Positions 35,090 to 44,177 are shown, numbered from the stretch's first letter. The stretch: DNA of 64,000 nucleotides from Caulobacterales bacterium (GCA_020638525.1 JACKIL010000012.1:5001-69000), one strand, 5' to 3'. Notes: generated by a model not told the origin, from the sequence alone. Made by a program: numbers and translations.

Positions 35090-37318
35090 ATGAAGCTGAC
35101 CGGGTACACCGACAGATGGAGCGTCAGGCCGGGCGAGCGGATTCGCTGCTATGTGAGCAGCGAACTGCCCGCTTATCGGGTTCAACTCGTCAAGCTCATT
35201 CACGGCGATGCGAATCCCAAGGGACCGGGCGTCAAAGAGACGGTGATAGAATCGCCCGTTTCGGGTGAGTATCGCGGCCGCGTGCAGGAGATTTATCCGG
35301 GCTCTTATATTCGTATTGATGATACGGCGAGGCTTGATGCGGGCGGGGCGTTCACCTTCGCCGCCTGGATCAAACCGACAGCGCCGCAGCTTGGCCGTCA
35401 GGCTATCTTTTCTCAGCACGCGGGCGGCGAGGGATATTCGCTCGCAATCAACGAAACACTGGGGCTCGAATTCTCAACGGGTGAGGGCGCGCAATCGAAG
35501 ATCGAGCTTCCCGAGCGCATTCGCACTGATCAGTGGCAATTCATCTGCCTTGTCGTCGATGCGAAGAAGGGCGAAGCGAAACTCACTCATCGGCTGACGA
35601 AGTTTTCGCCATGCGTTGAGGAAGAAAGCGCCGCCAAAGGCGCCGTCCGTGCGGGCGTATCGAAAGCCAGCGGCGGCGTCATGCTGATCGGGGCGGGAAG
35701 ACTTGTCGACGATCCGTCCCGAGAGGGCGCGCTCGACTGCTTCAACGGCAAAATTGGCGAGCCGAAGCTTTTCGCTGGCGCGCTTTCCGGCGATGAAATC
35801 GATGCTCTTTTCAAAGGCGGCATGCCGAAGGCGGAGCTGGTCGCCGATTGGGACTTTTCGTTCGAACCGGCGGGCAAGAAGATTCCGAACCGCGCAGGGC
35901 GCGGATTTGAGGGGCGTGTCATCAATCGGCCGCTCCGTGCGGTCAATGGTCCGAAGTGGACGGGTCATGTCCATCGTTATTTTGAAGCGCCGGAACAGTA
36001 CGAAGCCATTCACTTCCATGATGACGATCTTGAAGACGCCCGCTGGGAGGAAGATTTCGCTTTCACCGCGCCGAGTGACCTCAAGAGCGGCGTCTATGCG
36101 TTCAAGCTGACGGGAGAGGATGGGGCGAGGGACTATCTTCCCTTCGTCGTTTGTCCGCCAAAAGGAAAAGCGACGGCGCAGATAGCGGTGCTTCTGCCGA
36201 CGCTCAGCTATATCGCCTATGGAAACGAATCGATTGCAGGCCTTGAGCAATTGAGCTGTATGACGCCGCTTCAGGATCCGCAACTCCACGCGGATGAATA
36301 TTCCTATCTCAAAAAATACAGCCTGCGGAGCACCTATGATCGGCACAATGATGGAAGCGGCATGGCGCATGTGTCGATGCTGCGTCCGGTGCTGACGTCC
36401 TTCCGGCCTTATCATCGCTGCCGCAGTTTCGATGCGCCACATCAGTTCTCGGCGGATCTTCATCTGATCGACTGGCTTGAGGAGAAGGGCGTCTCCTACG
36501 ACGTAATCACCGATCACGAGCTTCATCGTGAGGGCGTCGACATCCTCAAGCCTTACTCGGCGATTCTAAGCGGCACCCATGCAGAATATTGGAGCATGGC
36601 GATGCGCGATGCGCTTGATGGGTATCTCGCCGACGGCGGGCGCCTCATCTGGCTGTCTGGCAATGGCCTTTATTGGTTGATGGAGCTCGACGCTGAAACA
36701 CAGACGGTTTGCGAACTGCGCCGCGTCACCGGGACCAGCACCTGGCAACCCGAACCCGGGGACGGATACATGGCGTTCGGCGGCGAGCTTGGCGGAACGT
36801 GGGATGGGCGCGGCCAGCAGACGGCGCGGACGATCGGCACCAAGACGACCGGCGTCGGATTCGATCGGGGCCGTCCTTACAAGCGAACGCCGGCATCGAA
36901 CGATCCGCGCTGCTCATTCATCTTCGATGGCGTCGGCGATGAACTGATCGGCGATTTTCCGGTGCTGATGATGAATCACGGCGTTGCAAGCTTTGAGATC
37001 GATCGGGCGGATTGTTTAAAAGGAACGCCTGCGCATGCGCTCGTCGTCGCTTCGGCTGGCGGCTATAGCGACCGCTATCAGGCGCCGATGGAAGATGTGT
37101 TTCCGTTCGTTCCCTATCAGAGCGGCATGTTCAATCCGAACATTCGCGCCGACATGGTGTTCTTCGAGACGCCGAATGACGGAGCGGTCTTCAATGTCGG
37201 CGCTGTGAGCTTCTGCACTGGGCTTTCCTACAACAACTACGACAACAATGTTTCCAGAATTCTAGAGAACGTCGTTCGCCGTTTCGCTCGTCCGGGATCG
37301 CTGACAGGCGGCAAGTGA
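35090..37318 (+). CDS. N,N-dimethylformamidase large-subunit-like protein with LamG-like domain
   Basis: A 742-residue protein resembling DmfA2, the catalytic subunit of dimethylformamidase, an amide hydrolase with a mononuclear iron site. Residues about 60-230 form a LamG/concanavalin-like beta-sandwich (FTFAAWIKPTAPQLGRQAIF). The C-terminal half has the amidohydrolase-like core. From recalled structure work the iron ligands are a Tyr and an H-x-E pair about 80 residues apart; here Tyr416 (STYDRHNDGSG) and His497/Glu499 (GTHAEYWS) fit. No gene for the small subunit DmfA1 is nearby. It leads the unit with the PhyH-type and NTF2-like genes. The true substrate is unknown, perhaps an N-alkyl amide. 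Confidence 0.82.
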   Translation: MKLTGYTDRWSVRPGERIRCYVSSELPAYRVQLVKLIHGDANPKGPGVKETVIESPVSGEYRGRVQEIYPGSYIRIDDTARLDAGGAFTFAAWIKPTAPQLGRQAIFSQHAGGEGYSLAINETLGLEFSTGEGAQSKIELPERIRTDQWQFICLVVDAKKGEAKLTHRLTKFSPCVEEESAAKGAVRAGVSKASGGVMLIGAGRLVDDPSREGALDCFNGKIGEPKLFAGALSGDEIDALFKGGMPKAELVADWDFSFEPAGKKIPNRAGRGFEGRVINRPLRAVNGPKWTGHVHRYFEAPEQYEAIHFHDDDLEDARWEEDFAFTAPSDLKSGVYAFKLTGEDGARDYLPFVVCPPKGKATAQIAVLLPTLSYIAYGNESIAGLEQLSCMTPLQDPQLHADEYSYLKKYSLRSTYDRHNDGSGMAHVSMLRPVLTSFRPYHRCRSFDAPHQFSADLHLIDWLEEKGVSYDVITDHELHREGVDILKPYSAILSGTHAEYWSMAMRDALDGYLADGGRLIWLSGNGLYWLMELDAETQTVCELRRVTGTSTWQPEPGDGYMAFGGELGGTWDGRGQQTARTIGTKTTGVGFDRGRPYKRTPASNDPRCSFIFDGVGDELIGDFPVLMMNHGVASFEIDRADCLKGTPAHALVVASAGGYSDRYQAPMEDVFPFVPYQSGMFNPNIRADMVFFETPNDGAVFNVGAVSFCTGLSYNNYDNNVSRILENVVRRFARPGSLTGGK

Positions 37319-37356
37319 ATCAAACAAATCAGAAAGTAAATTCAGAGGAGCCTATC

Positions 37357-38226
37357 ATGTCCGAAGTTCGTTTCGCCGTTCAATCTCTGGCGGAGGACGC
37401 TGAACTTTGCTGGCGCGATCTGCAGCGCCGCGGGCTTGAGCGCAATATCGCCGAACTCGCCGTCCTCGGTTATACGGTCGTCACGCCGGAGCAGGTCGCC
37501 GGCGGCGAAGACGTGACGATCGCACGCGACGAATTGATCGCGCTCGCCAAAGCGGCCGGCGCGGAATCGACGGACTTCACGACCTACGAAGAAGGGCTCT
37601 CCTTCGAGCTTTATCACCTCGTCAAGCAAGGGCGAGTGTTCGAGCGCTGGCTTCTCAACCCGACAATTCTCGCTCTCGGTCGTTATCTCCTCGGCTCACG
37701 GATGATCCTTAATAATAGTCTGGGCTATGTGAAAGCGAAGACGGACAAATATCTCGCGGTCCATTCCGACTCGCTCATGGTGCCGGATCCGCTCCCGGAA
37801 TATCTGCACCTCGTCAATTTCACGATCGCCCTGACGGATTATACGCTTGAAGGCGGATGCATTGGCATCGTGCCGGGCAGCCATCGCCTGCGCCGTCACC
37901 CGAGCGCGGCGGAAGAACGGCTTTACGCCGCCATGAAACCGATCGAATGTCCGGCCGGCTCCGTCATCGTCATCCCTGGCAACACCTGGCACGGCGCCTT
38001 TCCAAAGTCGAACAGCGGGCTGCGCGTCACGCTTGTTCAGGCCTATAGCCGGCAATATTTCACGCCGTCGGTCACGCATCGGATCGACGAGGAGATCATC
38101 AACCGCAACCCGCCGGAATTCGCACAGTTACTCGGGCGGAAACTCTTCACAAATTTTGATGAGAAGGGGCTCAATCTCGATAATTTCGCGCACGCCTATA
38201 TGTCGCAAAAATCGCATTACGCGTGA
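37357..38226 (+). CDS. Phytanoyl-CoA dioxygenase (PhyH) family Fe(II)/2-oxoglutarate oxygenase
   Basis: A 289-residue non-haem iron oxygenase. Likely iron ligands are His136 and Asp138 (AVHSDS) and His212 (NTWHGAF); Arg223 (GLRVTL) would bind 2-oxoglutarate. The family hydroxylates or demethylates small molecules, including acyl-CoAs. The start at 37357 follows AGAGGAG; a frame start at 37315 overlaps the upstream stop and is less likely. It is the second gene of the plus-strand unit, so it probably works before or after the amidohydrolase. Confidence 0.9.
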   Translation: MSEVRFAVQSLAEDAELCWRDLQRRGLERNIAELAVLGYTVVTPEQVAGGEDVTIARDELIALAKAAGAESTDFTTYEEGLSFELYHLVKQGRVFERWLLNPTILALGRYLLGSRMILNNSLGYVKAKTDKYLAVHSDSLMVPDPLPEYLHLVNFTIALTDYTLEGGCIGIVPGSHRLRRHPSAAEERLYAAMKPIECPAGSVIVIPGNTWHGAFPKSNSGLRVTLVQAYSRQYFTPSVTHRIDEEIINRNPPEFAQLLGRKLFTNFDEKGLNLDNFAHAYMSQKSHYA

Positions 38227-38234
38227 GGCCCGAG

Positions 38235-38639
38235 ATGAGCGATCAGATTTCTGCGAACAAGGAAGTCGTTCTTGCGACTTTGAAAGCGCTGGCTGATGCG
38301 GATTATCCGCGCATGCTCAGCTATTGTGATGACGATATTCAGTTCTACGTCATCGGCACGACGAAATATTCAGGGCTCTTCGCCGGGAAAGAAACGTTCT
38401 GGACGAAGCTTTTGAAGCCTCTCACCGATCAGATCGGCGAGGGCGGGTTTTCCGAAGAGATCATCACGGTCGTCGGCGAAGGCGACATTGTGGTGACTGA
38501 GAGCCGCGGTCATGAAGTGACGACGAGCGGCGTCGAATACAATAACGAGTACGCCTTCGTTTATCGCCTGCGCGCCGGGAAGATCCTTGAGTGGCGCTGC
38601 TATCTCGACACGATGCTTCTCGACGCGGCGCATGAATAG
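38235..38639 (+). CDS. NTF2-like / SnoaL-type protein
   Basis: A 134-residue protein of the cone-shaped NTF2-like fold. It starts with a helix (NKEVVLATLKALADADY) followed by MLSYCDDDIQFYVIG, and ends with VYRLRAGKILEWRCYLDTMLL, all usual for the family. Members are small isomerases, dehydratases or binding proteins. The ATG at 38235 lies 8 bases after the PhyH gene stop, so translation is probably coupled. Its role in the locus is unknown. Confidence 0.87.
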   Translation: MSDQISANKEVVLATLKALADADYPRMLSYCDDDIQFYVIGTTKYSGLFAGKETFWTKLLKPLTDQIGEGGFSEEIITVVGEGDIVVTESRGHEVTTSGVEYNNEYAFVYRLRAGKILEWRCYLDTMLLDAAHE

Positions 38640-38657
38640 GACTGCGCGGGCCTGACC

Positions 38658-38828
38658 ATGGTCGCGGGAAGGAACACCGTCTTTCCGGAAACGCTCGACT
38701 ATCTGCCCCAGACGGCGCGCGTCTGGGGGGCGAAGCCTGCGCTGCATTTCGAAGGCCAATCGACATCTTACGCTGATCTCGATTTGCGCGTCAGGCTCGG
38801 CGCTCTGCGCCTTGCGGGGCTCGGGTGA
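38658..38828 (+). pseudogene. N-terminal fragment of a frameshifted acyl-CoA synthetase
   Basis: From an ATG at 38658 the frame reads MVAGRNTVFPETL ... YADLDLRVRLGALRLAGLG and then TGA at 38826-38828. It matches the N-terminus expected of the AMP-binding enzyme whose remainder continues in the other frame from VRPGKCVVL at 38825. Adding one G in the GGGTGAG run at 38823-38829 would join the two parts into a normal protein of about 508 residues. This is either a true one-base deletion or a sequencing/assembly error in a short G run. Confidence 0.78.
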
Positions 38829-40183
38829 GACCCGGAAAGTGCGTCGTTCTCTGTGCGGAGAATTCACCCGACTGGATCGTTTCCTATTTCTCCGTGCTTC
38901 GGCTTGGCGCTGTCATCGCGCCGGTCAACCTCATGCTAACGGCGGAAGAGATCGACTATGTCGCGCGCGACTGCGCGGCGCAGGCGGTTATCACGGGTGG
39001 AGAGAAGGCGGCGCGTCTACGCGAGAACTTCTCCGACGCCGCGCCGTTGATCCTCGATGTTAAGGTGGCTGGCGCGGCGAAAGAAGCGGCCGGTGACGTC
39101 GCGTTGGAAAGCGCTGGCCGCTCTCCCCACGATCTCTCAACGGTCTGTTACACGTCGGGAACGACGGGCCATCCGAAGGGCGCGATGCTCTCGCACCGCG
39201 CTGTCCTCATGAATGCGGCGATGACCGCGCTCACGCATGGGCGCACGAAAGACGATGTGACCGTGAGCGCATTGCCGCTCTCGCATGTCTACGGAAACAT
39301 CGTCATGCATTCGACGTTTCTGTCGGGCGGCGCGCTGTCGCTTCATCGCCGTTTCGACACCGCCGCTATTCTCGAGGATATCGCCGTAAAGCGCGCGACC
39401 ATGCTCGAGGGTGTGCCGACGATGTATCACTATCTTCTGGCCGACCCGGCGATTGAACGGACGGATACGTCTTCGCTCCGGCGCTGCACGGTCGGCGGGC
39501 AGGGCATGCCCGTCAACAAGATGGAAGAAGTCCAGGAGAAGCTTGGATGCCGGCTGCTTGAACTCTGGGGGATGACGGAGATTGCGGGGCTTGGCAGCAC
39601 GCATCCGATGCTGGCGCCGCCGCGCCTCGGTTCGATTGGCGCGCCATTGCCGTTCACCGAGATGGCGGTGCGCTCGCTCGATAATCCTTCTCTGGAAGCG
39701 CCGCGCGGCGAAATCGGCGAGCTTGTCGTGCGCGGGCCGACCGTGATGATGGGCTATCTCGGCAAGGAAGAGGCGACAGCGGAAGTTCTGGAGCCTGACG
39801 GCTGGCTGAAGACCGGCGACCTCGCCAAGCGCGATGAAGACGGGTTCTTCCAGATTGTCGACCGGAAGAAGGATATGATCCTCACGGCCGGCTTCAACAT
39901 CTATCCGGCTGAGATTGAACGCGTGATCAGCGAACACCCGGCTGTCGCAATCGTCGCTGTCGCGGGCGTTCCCGATGAGGCCAAGGGCGAACTCGCCAAG
40001 GCTTATATCGTTCTCAAGGCTGGCGCATCAGCGAATGCTGAAGAGATCGACGCTCATTGCCGGGCCCATCTCGCCGCCTACAAGCGCCCGCGGCTATTCC
40101 AGTTTGTCGCCGACCTGCCGAAGACGAGTTCCGGCAAGGTCATGCGCCGGCGCCTGCGCGAGCTGGACGGTTCGGGCCGCTAA
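38825..40183 (+). CDS. AMP-forming acyl-CoA synthetase, main part after a frameshift
   Basis: A 452-residue open frame holding most of an adenylate-forming ligase: P-loop CYTSGTTGHPKGAMLSH, core ELWGMTEIAG, hinge GWLKTGDLAKRDEDG, and C-terminal KTSSGKVMRRRL. It would activate a carboxylic acid as its CoA thioester. The natural N-terminus lies in another frame at 38658-38828 (see that entry); a GTG at 38825 overlapping the TGA could re-initiate translation, but the product would lack about 55 residues. It is last in the unit amidohydrolase-PhyH-NTF2, consistent with catabolism of an acid product. A terminator-like stem follows. Confidence 0.85.
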   Translation: MRPGKCVVLCAENSPDWIVSYFSVLRLGAVIAPVNLMLTAEEIDYVARDCAAQAVITGGEKAARLRENFSDAAPLILDVKVAGAAKEAAGDVALESAGRSPHDLSTVCYTSGTTGHPKGAMLSHRAVLMNAAMTALTHGRTKDDVTVSALPLSHVYGNIVMHSTFLSGGALSLHRRFDTAAILEDIAVKRATMLEGVPTMYHYLLADPAIERTDTSSLRRCTVGGQGMPVNKMEEVQEKLGCRLLELWGMTEIAGLGSTHPMLAPPRLGSIGAPLPFTEMAVRSLDNPSLEAPRGEIGELVVRGPTVMMGYLGKEEATAEVLEPDGWLKTGDLAKRDEDGFFQIVDRKKDMILTAGFNIYPAEIERVISEHPAVAIVAVAGVPDEAKGELAKAYIVLKAGASANAEEIDAHCRAHLAAYKRPRLFQFVADLPKTSSGKVMRRRLRELDGSGR

Positions 40184-40193
40184 GCGCGAACCG

Positions 40194-40212
40194 GCCCTTT
40201 GGAGAAAAGGGC
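40194..40212 (+). terminator. Terminator-like stem after the acyl-CoA synthetase gene
   Basis: GCCCTTT and AAAGGGC form a 7-bp stem around GGAGA, followed by GCTTTCCC. Short and with a weak T-run, so only moderately convincing. Confidence 0.45.
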
Positions 40213-40245
40213 GCTTTCCCAAAATGACTGGAACGGCTTGAAAAC

Positions 40246-40320
<75 letters not shown>

Positions 40321-40419
40321 TTTTCTTCCCCGAAGCGAAGTCTCCTCAAGGGAGAGGCGGGGGTATAGCGTGGGCTGGCGGGGATGAAAAGCGGATGCGG
40401 GGCCGGAAATCGCCGGAGT

Positions 40420-40869
40420 TCAACCCGAAACGCCGAAAAGGGTGAGAATTTCTTCGCCGACGCGCTTCGGCTTTCGGGTGCGGGCGTCGAGGAGGCACCA
40501 GTCGGTGAGAACCTTGGCGCAGGGCCGGGCCGCGCCCGGCTTCCTGATGTCGATATGGCGCTCGAAACGGGGCCCGGAGGCGCGGCCGAGCCAGGTGCGC
40601 ACTTCGACCGTTTCGCCGGGAAGGACCGGGTCGCGATAGTCGATCTCGTGGCGCAGGACGACCCAGATGAGGTCGCCCCGCATCGTCTCGCTCGTCATGG
40701 CGCGCCAGTGGGCGACGGCGACTTCCTGCGCCCAGACGAGGTAAACGGCGTTATTCACATGGCCAAGCTCGTCGATCTCGGAGGGCAGGGCGACCCGCGT
40801 TTGCAGCGCCGCCGTCTCGAAGGAGGACGCGCCGACAAGATTTCCGCCGATTTGAGGGGCTTTAGCCAT
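40420..40869 (-). CDS. Acyl-CoA thioesterase (hotdog fold, 4HBT family)
   Basis: A 149-residue single hotdog-fold thioesterase. The segment EIDELGHVNNAVYLVWAQE holds the typical (D/E)xxGHVNNxxY catalytic motif. It hydrolyses acyl-CoA, with unknown chain preference. Start at 40869 follows AGGAAGG; an upstream ATG at 40884 is possible. It sits between the tRNA and the murA cluster and faces the small gene at 40954. Confidence 0.9.
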   Translation of the reverse strand: MAKAPQIGGNLVGASSFETAALQTRVALPSEIDELGHVNNAVYLVWAQEVAVAHWRAMTSETMRGDLIWVVLRHEIDYRDPVLPGETVEVRTWLGRASGPRFERHIDIRKPGAARPCAKVLTDWCLLDARTRKPKRVGEEILTLFGVSG

Positions 40870-40953
40870 GGCCCTTCCTAGCAAAGGGCGGGGGCGCCCG
40901 TCGCCGAGCTTTCGCAGTTGACGGGGGCGGCGGGTCCCTTAAGTTCCGCCGCC

Positions 40954-41136
40954 ATGGCTGAAACCGACGAGGATCGCGGTAACGGACAGTCGGCGCCGCG
41001 CGGCCCCGGGTCCGCCGCAAAATCGACCAACGCCCGCGACAAAGCGGAAAAACGCGCCGACCGCGAAGCACGGCTCGCGGATGCGCTGCGCGCTAATTTG
41101 CGCCGCCGGAAGGCGGACAGGAAAGAAAAGGCCTAG
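40954..41136 (+). CDS. Small highly charged protein upstream of murA
   Basis: A 60-residue basic/acidic protein, likely disordered then helical (DKAEKRADREARLADALRANLRRRKADRK). Short proteins ending in ALRANLRRRKA are found just before murA in other alphaproteobacteria to my knowledge, which supports it being real. The TAG stop directly touches the murA ATG. Function unknown. Confidence 0.7.
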   Translation: MAETDEDRGNGQSAPRGPGSAAKSTNARDKAEKRADREARLADALRANLRRRKADRKEKA

Positions 41137-42396
41137 ATGGATAAACTGGCTATCATTGGCGGGCGCCCGCTTTTCGGCGAAATCGCCATCAGCGGCGCGA
41201 AGAACTCCGCCCTCAAAGTCATGGCGGCGACGCTGCTGACCGACGGCGTGCTGACGATCAGCAACATGCCGCGCCTCGCTGACGTCGACATGATGCTTCG
41301 CCTTCTGATGCAGCATGGCGCGGATGCGAAGTTCGAAGGCTCGGTGCTGACGCTTCACGCCAAGGACATCGTCTCGACCGAGGCGCCATACGATCTCGTC
41401 CGCAAGATGCGCGCTTCATTCAACGTTCTTGGGCCGCTCCTTGCGCGCGAAGGCAAGGCGAAGGTCTCGCTGCCCGGCGGTTGCGCCATTGGCGCGCGCC
41501 CTGTCGATCTGCACTTGAAAGCGCTGACTGCGATGGGCGCGGAGATTGAACTCGACGAAGGTTATGTGATCGCCGCTGCGCCCAACGGGCTTCACGGCGC
41601 GAAGATCGATTTTCCGTTCGTTTCCGTCGGCGCGACCGAACATACGATGCTCGCGGCGACGCTCGCGAAAGGCGAGACCGTCATCCACAACGCCGCGCGC
41701 GAACCGGAGATCGCAGATCTCGCGGACTGTCTCACGGCGATGGGCGCGAAGATCGAAGGAGCGGGCGAGTCGACGATTCATATTCAGGGCGTCGGCGCGC
41801 TTCATGGCGGCGAGCATTCCGTGCTGCCGGACCGGATCGAGACTGGTTCGTACGCGATGGCGCCCGGCGTTGCAGGCGGCGAGCTGTTTCTCAGGCACGC
41901 GCGGCTCGATCTTCTCGGCGCGGCGGTGGGCGCGCTTGAGGAAGCCGGGATTCGCCTTGAGCAGCAGGAGGGCGGGATTCGCGTTCGCCGCGAGGGGGAC
42001 CGTTGCCGCGCGGTGAACGTCCTGACCCAGCCATTTCCGGGATTTCCGACGGACCTTCAGGCGCAGTTCATGGCGCTGATGGCGACGGCCGACGGCGTTT
42101 CCGCGATTAAAGAGACGATCTTCGAAGGGCGTTTCATGCACGCGCCGGAATTCGCGCGCATGGGCGCCAATATATCCGTGGACGGACAGACGGCGACCGT
42201 GCGCGGCGTCAAGCGCCTCAAGGGCGCGCAAGTGATGGCGACGGATCTTCGCGCGTCGATGGGCCTTGTCCTCGCCGGCCTCGGCGCGGAAGGGCAGACC
42301 ATCGTCAACCGTGTCTATCATCTTGACCGCGGCTTTGAACGGCTGGAAGAAAAACTGATCCAGTGCGGCGCGCTCATCGAGCGCATCAAGGAATAG
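41137..42396 (+). CDS. murA: UDP-N-acetylglucosamine 1-carboxyvinyltransferase
   Basis: The 419-residue first committed enzyme of peptidoglycan synthesis, moving enolpyruvate from PEP to UDP-GlcNAc. The catalytic cysteine is Cys116 in LPGGCAIG, so the enzyme should be sensitive to fosfomycin. The N-terminal GEIAISGAKNSALK and C-terminal DLRASMGLVLAGL motifs are standard. It heads the conserved order murA-DUF2948-hisD. Confidence 0.97.
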   Translation: MDKLAIIGGRPLFGEIAISGAKNSALKVMAATLLTDGVLTISNMPRLADVDMMLRLLMQHGADAKFEGSVLTLHAKDIVSTEAPYDLVRKMRASFNVLGPLLAREGKAKVSLPGGCAIGARPVDLHLKALTAMGAEIELDEGYVIAAAPNGLHGAKIDFPFVSVGATEHTMLAATLAKGETVIHNAAREPEIADLADCLTAMGAKIEGAGESTIHIQGVGALHGGEHSVLPDRIETGSYAMAPGVAGGELFLRHARLDLLGAAVGALEEAGIRLEQQEGGIRVRREGDRCRAVNVLTQPFPGFPTDLQAQFMALMATADGVSAIKETIFEGRFMHAPEFARMGANISVDGQTATVRGVKRLKGAQVMATDLRASMGLVLAGLGAEGQTIVNRVYHLDRGFERLEEKLIQCGALIERIKE

Positions 42397-42402
42397 GCCC
42401 TC

Positions 42403-42855
42403 GTGACGGACCTCAGAAATTATAAGCCCCTGCGGCTGATGGCGGCGGATGCGGATGACCTGAAAGTCATCTCTGCCTGCCTGCAGGATGCTGTCGCCAA
42501 GGTCGGCGATTTCGCCTACCTGCCTGGCGCGCGGCGTTTCGCTTTCGTTGCGAACCGGTTTCTGTGGGAAGCGGGCGGCGACAAGCGGGCGGGGCCTTTC
42601 TGGCGCGCGCGGGCCGGCGCCCATTTCGACGATGTACGCTCGGTCAAACGCCTCAACCTGCGCACAGAGCCGAAGGATGCGGTGGTCGAGCTCCTGTCGA
42701 TCCGTTTTGAGCCCGGCGAGGACGGAGCGGGCGCGGTCATCCTGGACTTCGCCGGGGGCGGCGCGATCCGTCTCGACGTAGACGCGATCAACGCGGAATT
42801 GCATGATATCTCCGAACCGTGGCGGACGCAGTCCAAACCAACGCACGCCGACTAG
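42403..42855 (+). CDS. DUF2948 family protein
   Basis: A 150-residue alphaproteobacterial protein of unknown function that nearly always lies between murA and hisD. The segments RLMAADADDLKVISACLQDAV and LPGARRFAFVANRFLWE are typical. It starts with GTG six bases after the murA stop. Length is normal. Confidence 0.9.
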   Translation: MTDLRNYKPLRLMAADADDLKVISACLQDAVAKVGDFAYLPGARRFAFVANRFLWEAGGDKRAGPFWRARAGAHFDDVRSVKRLNLRTEPKDAVVELLSIRFEPGEDGAGAVILDFAGGGAIRLDVDAINAELHDISEPWRTQSKPTHAD

Positions 42856-42881
42856 CGGCCGGTTCTTTTAGCGAGACCATC

Positions 42882-44177
42882 ATGGCCCAGCGCCTCAACA
42901 GTTCCGATCCGGATTTCGCGGCGAAGTTCAAGGAATTCGCCAACGCCCCGCGCGAAGGCGCGAGCGAAGTCGGCGCCACTGTCGCCGATATCATCGCCGC
43001 CGTGCGCGAGCGGGGCGAGGCCGCCCTCCAGCACTACACGAAGGAATTCGACAAGTTTCATCTGACGGATGAAAATATCGCGATCTCCGAAGAGGAGTGC
43101 GCGGCGGCTGAAGCGGCGTGCGATCCGGAAGCGCTGAAGGCGCTCGCCTTCGCAGCGGAGCGCATTCGCGCCTATCACGAAAAGCAGCGCCCGGAAGACA
43201 TTCTCTATACGGATGATGCTGGCGTGACACTCGGCTGGCGGTGGACGCCGGTCGAGGCGGCGGGGCTCTATGCGCCGGGCGGGCTTGCGGCCTATCCGTC
43301 GAGCGTTCTGATGAACGCCATTCCGGCGAAGGTTGCGGGCGTCAAGCGGCTTTGCCTCTGCGTGCCGACGCCGGGCGGTCACGCGAATCCGCTCGTGCTC
43401 GCCGCAGCGCGCATTTCAGGCGTCGACGAGATCTATCGCATCGGCGGCGCGCAGGCGATTGCAGCGATGGCCTATGGCGCAGGGCCGATCGAGCCTGTCG
43501 ACGTCATCGTGGGTCCGGGCAACGCCTATGTCGCGGAGGCGAAACGGCAGGTGTTCGGACAAGTCGGCATCGATGCGATCGCCGGGCCTTCGGAAATTCT
43601 TGTCGTCGCCGACAAACACAATGATCCGGCGTGGATCGCCGCCGATCTCTTGAGCCAGGCCGAGCACGATCCGTCTTCGCAAGCCGTGCTCATCACGGAT
43701 GACGCGGCGTTCGCGGATGCAGTCGAGCAGGCGGTGGAAGACCAGATCGACGTTTCGCCGCGCAAGAAGATTGCGGCGGCGGCTTGGGAAGACAATTCGG
43801 CGATCATCGTCGTCGCTTCGCTCGACGCCGCGCCCGGTCTTGTCGATCAGATCGCGCCGGAGCATCTCGAACTCGCTGTCGAGAATCCGCAAGCGCTCGC
43901 TGCAAAGGTGCGCCATGCCGGAGCGATCTTCCTAGGGCGTTTTGCACCGGAAGCGATCGGCGATTATGTCGCCGGGCCCGACCACGTGTTGCCGACCGCG
44001 CGCGCGGCGCGCCACGCTTCAGGCCTTTCCGTGCTGCACTTCATGAAGCGCACCTCGATCATCGGCTGCGATGAAAAAGCGCTCGCGGCGATCGGTCCGG
44101 CTGCGGCGAAACTCGCAGACGCCGAAGGCCTGCCTAACCATGCGGCGTCTATTCGCCTGCGGCTCGGCAGCGAATAA
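42882..44177 (+). CDS. hisD: Histidinol dehydrogenase
   Basis: The 431-residue last enzyme of histidine synthesis, oxidising histidinol twice to histidine with a zinc ion. Family segments include GLYAPGGLAAYPSSVLMNAIPAK, the GGAQAIAAMAYG loop, GPGNAYVAEAK and SQAEHDPSSQA, and the C-terminal region with VAGPDHVLPTARAAR. The start at 42882 gives the usual length; the frame from 42819 overlaps DUF2948. It belongs to the murA-DUF2948-hisD core. Confidence 0.96.
   Translation: MAQRLNSSDPDFAAKFKEFANAPREGASEVGATVADIIAAVRERGEAALQHYTKEFDKFHLTDENIAISEEECAAAEAACDPEALKALAFAAERIRAYHEKQRPEDILYTDDAGVTLGWRWTPVEAAGLYAPGGLAAYPSSVLMNAIPAKVAGVKRLCLCVPTPGGHANPLVLAAARISGVDEIYRIGGAQAIAAMAYGAGPIEPVDVIVGPGNAYVAEAKRQVFGQVGIDAIAGPSEILVVADKHNDPAWIAADLLSQAEHDPSSQAVLITDDAAFADAVEQAVEDQIDVSPRKKIAAAAWEDNSAIIVVASLDAAPGLVDQIAPEHLELAVENPQALAAKVRHAGAIFLGRFAPEAIGDYVAGPDHVLPTARAARHASGLSVLHFMKRTSIIGCDEKALAAIGPAAAKLADAEGLPNHAASIRLRLGSE

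Noticed and set aside
30241..40183. Acquired genomic island with mobile ends
   Set aside because: The adjacent tRNA-Thr could be an attachment site, but I see no integrase, no repeated tRNA end and no insertion sequence in the window.
41416..42846. A 476-residue minus-strand open frame opposite murA
   Set aside because: Antisense shadow of murA and DUF2948, low-complexity Arg-rich translation and no ribosome site.
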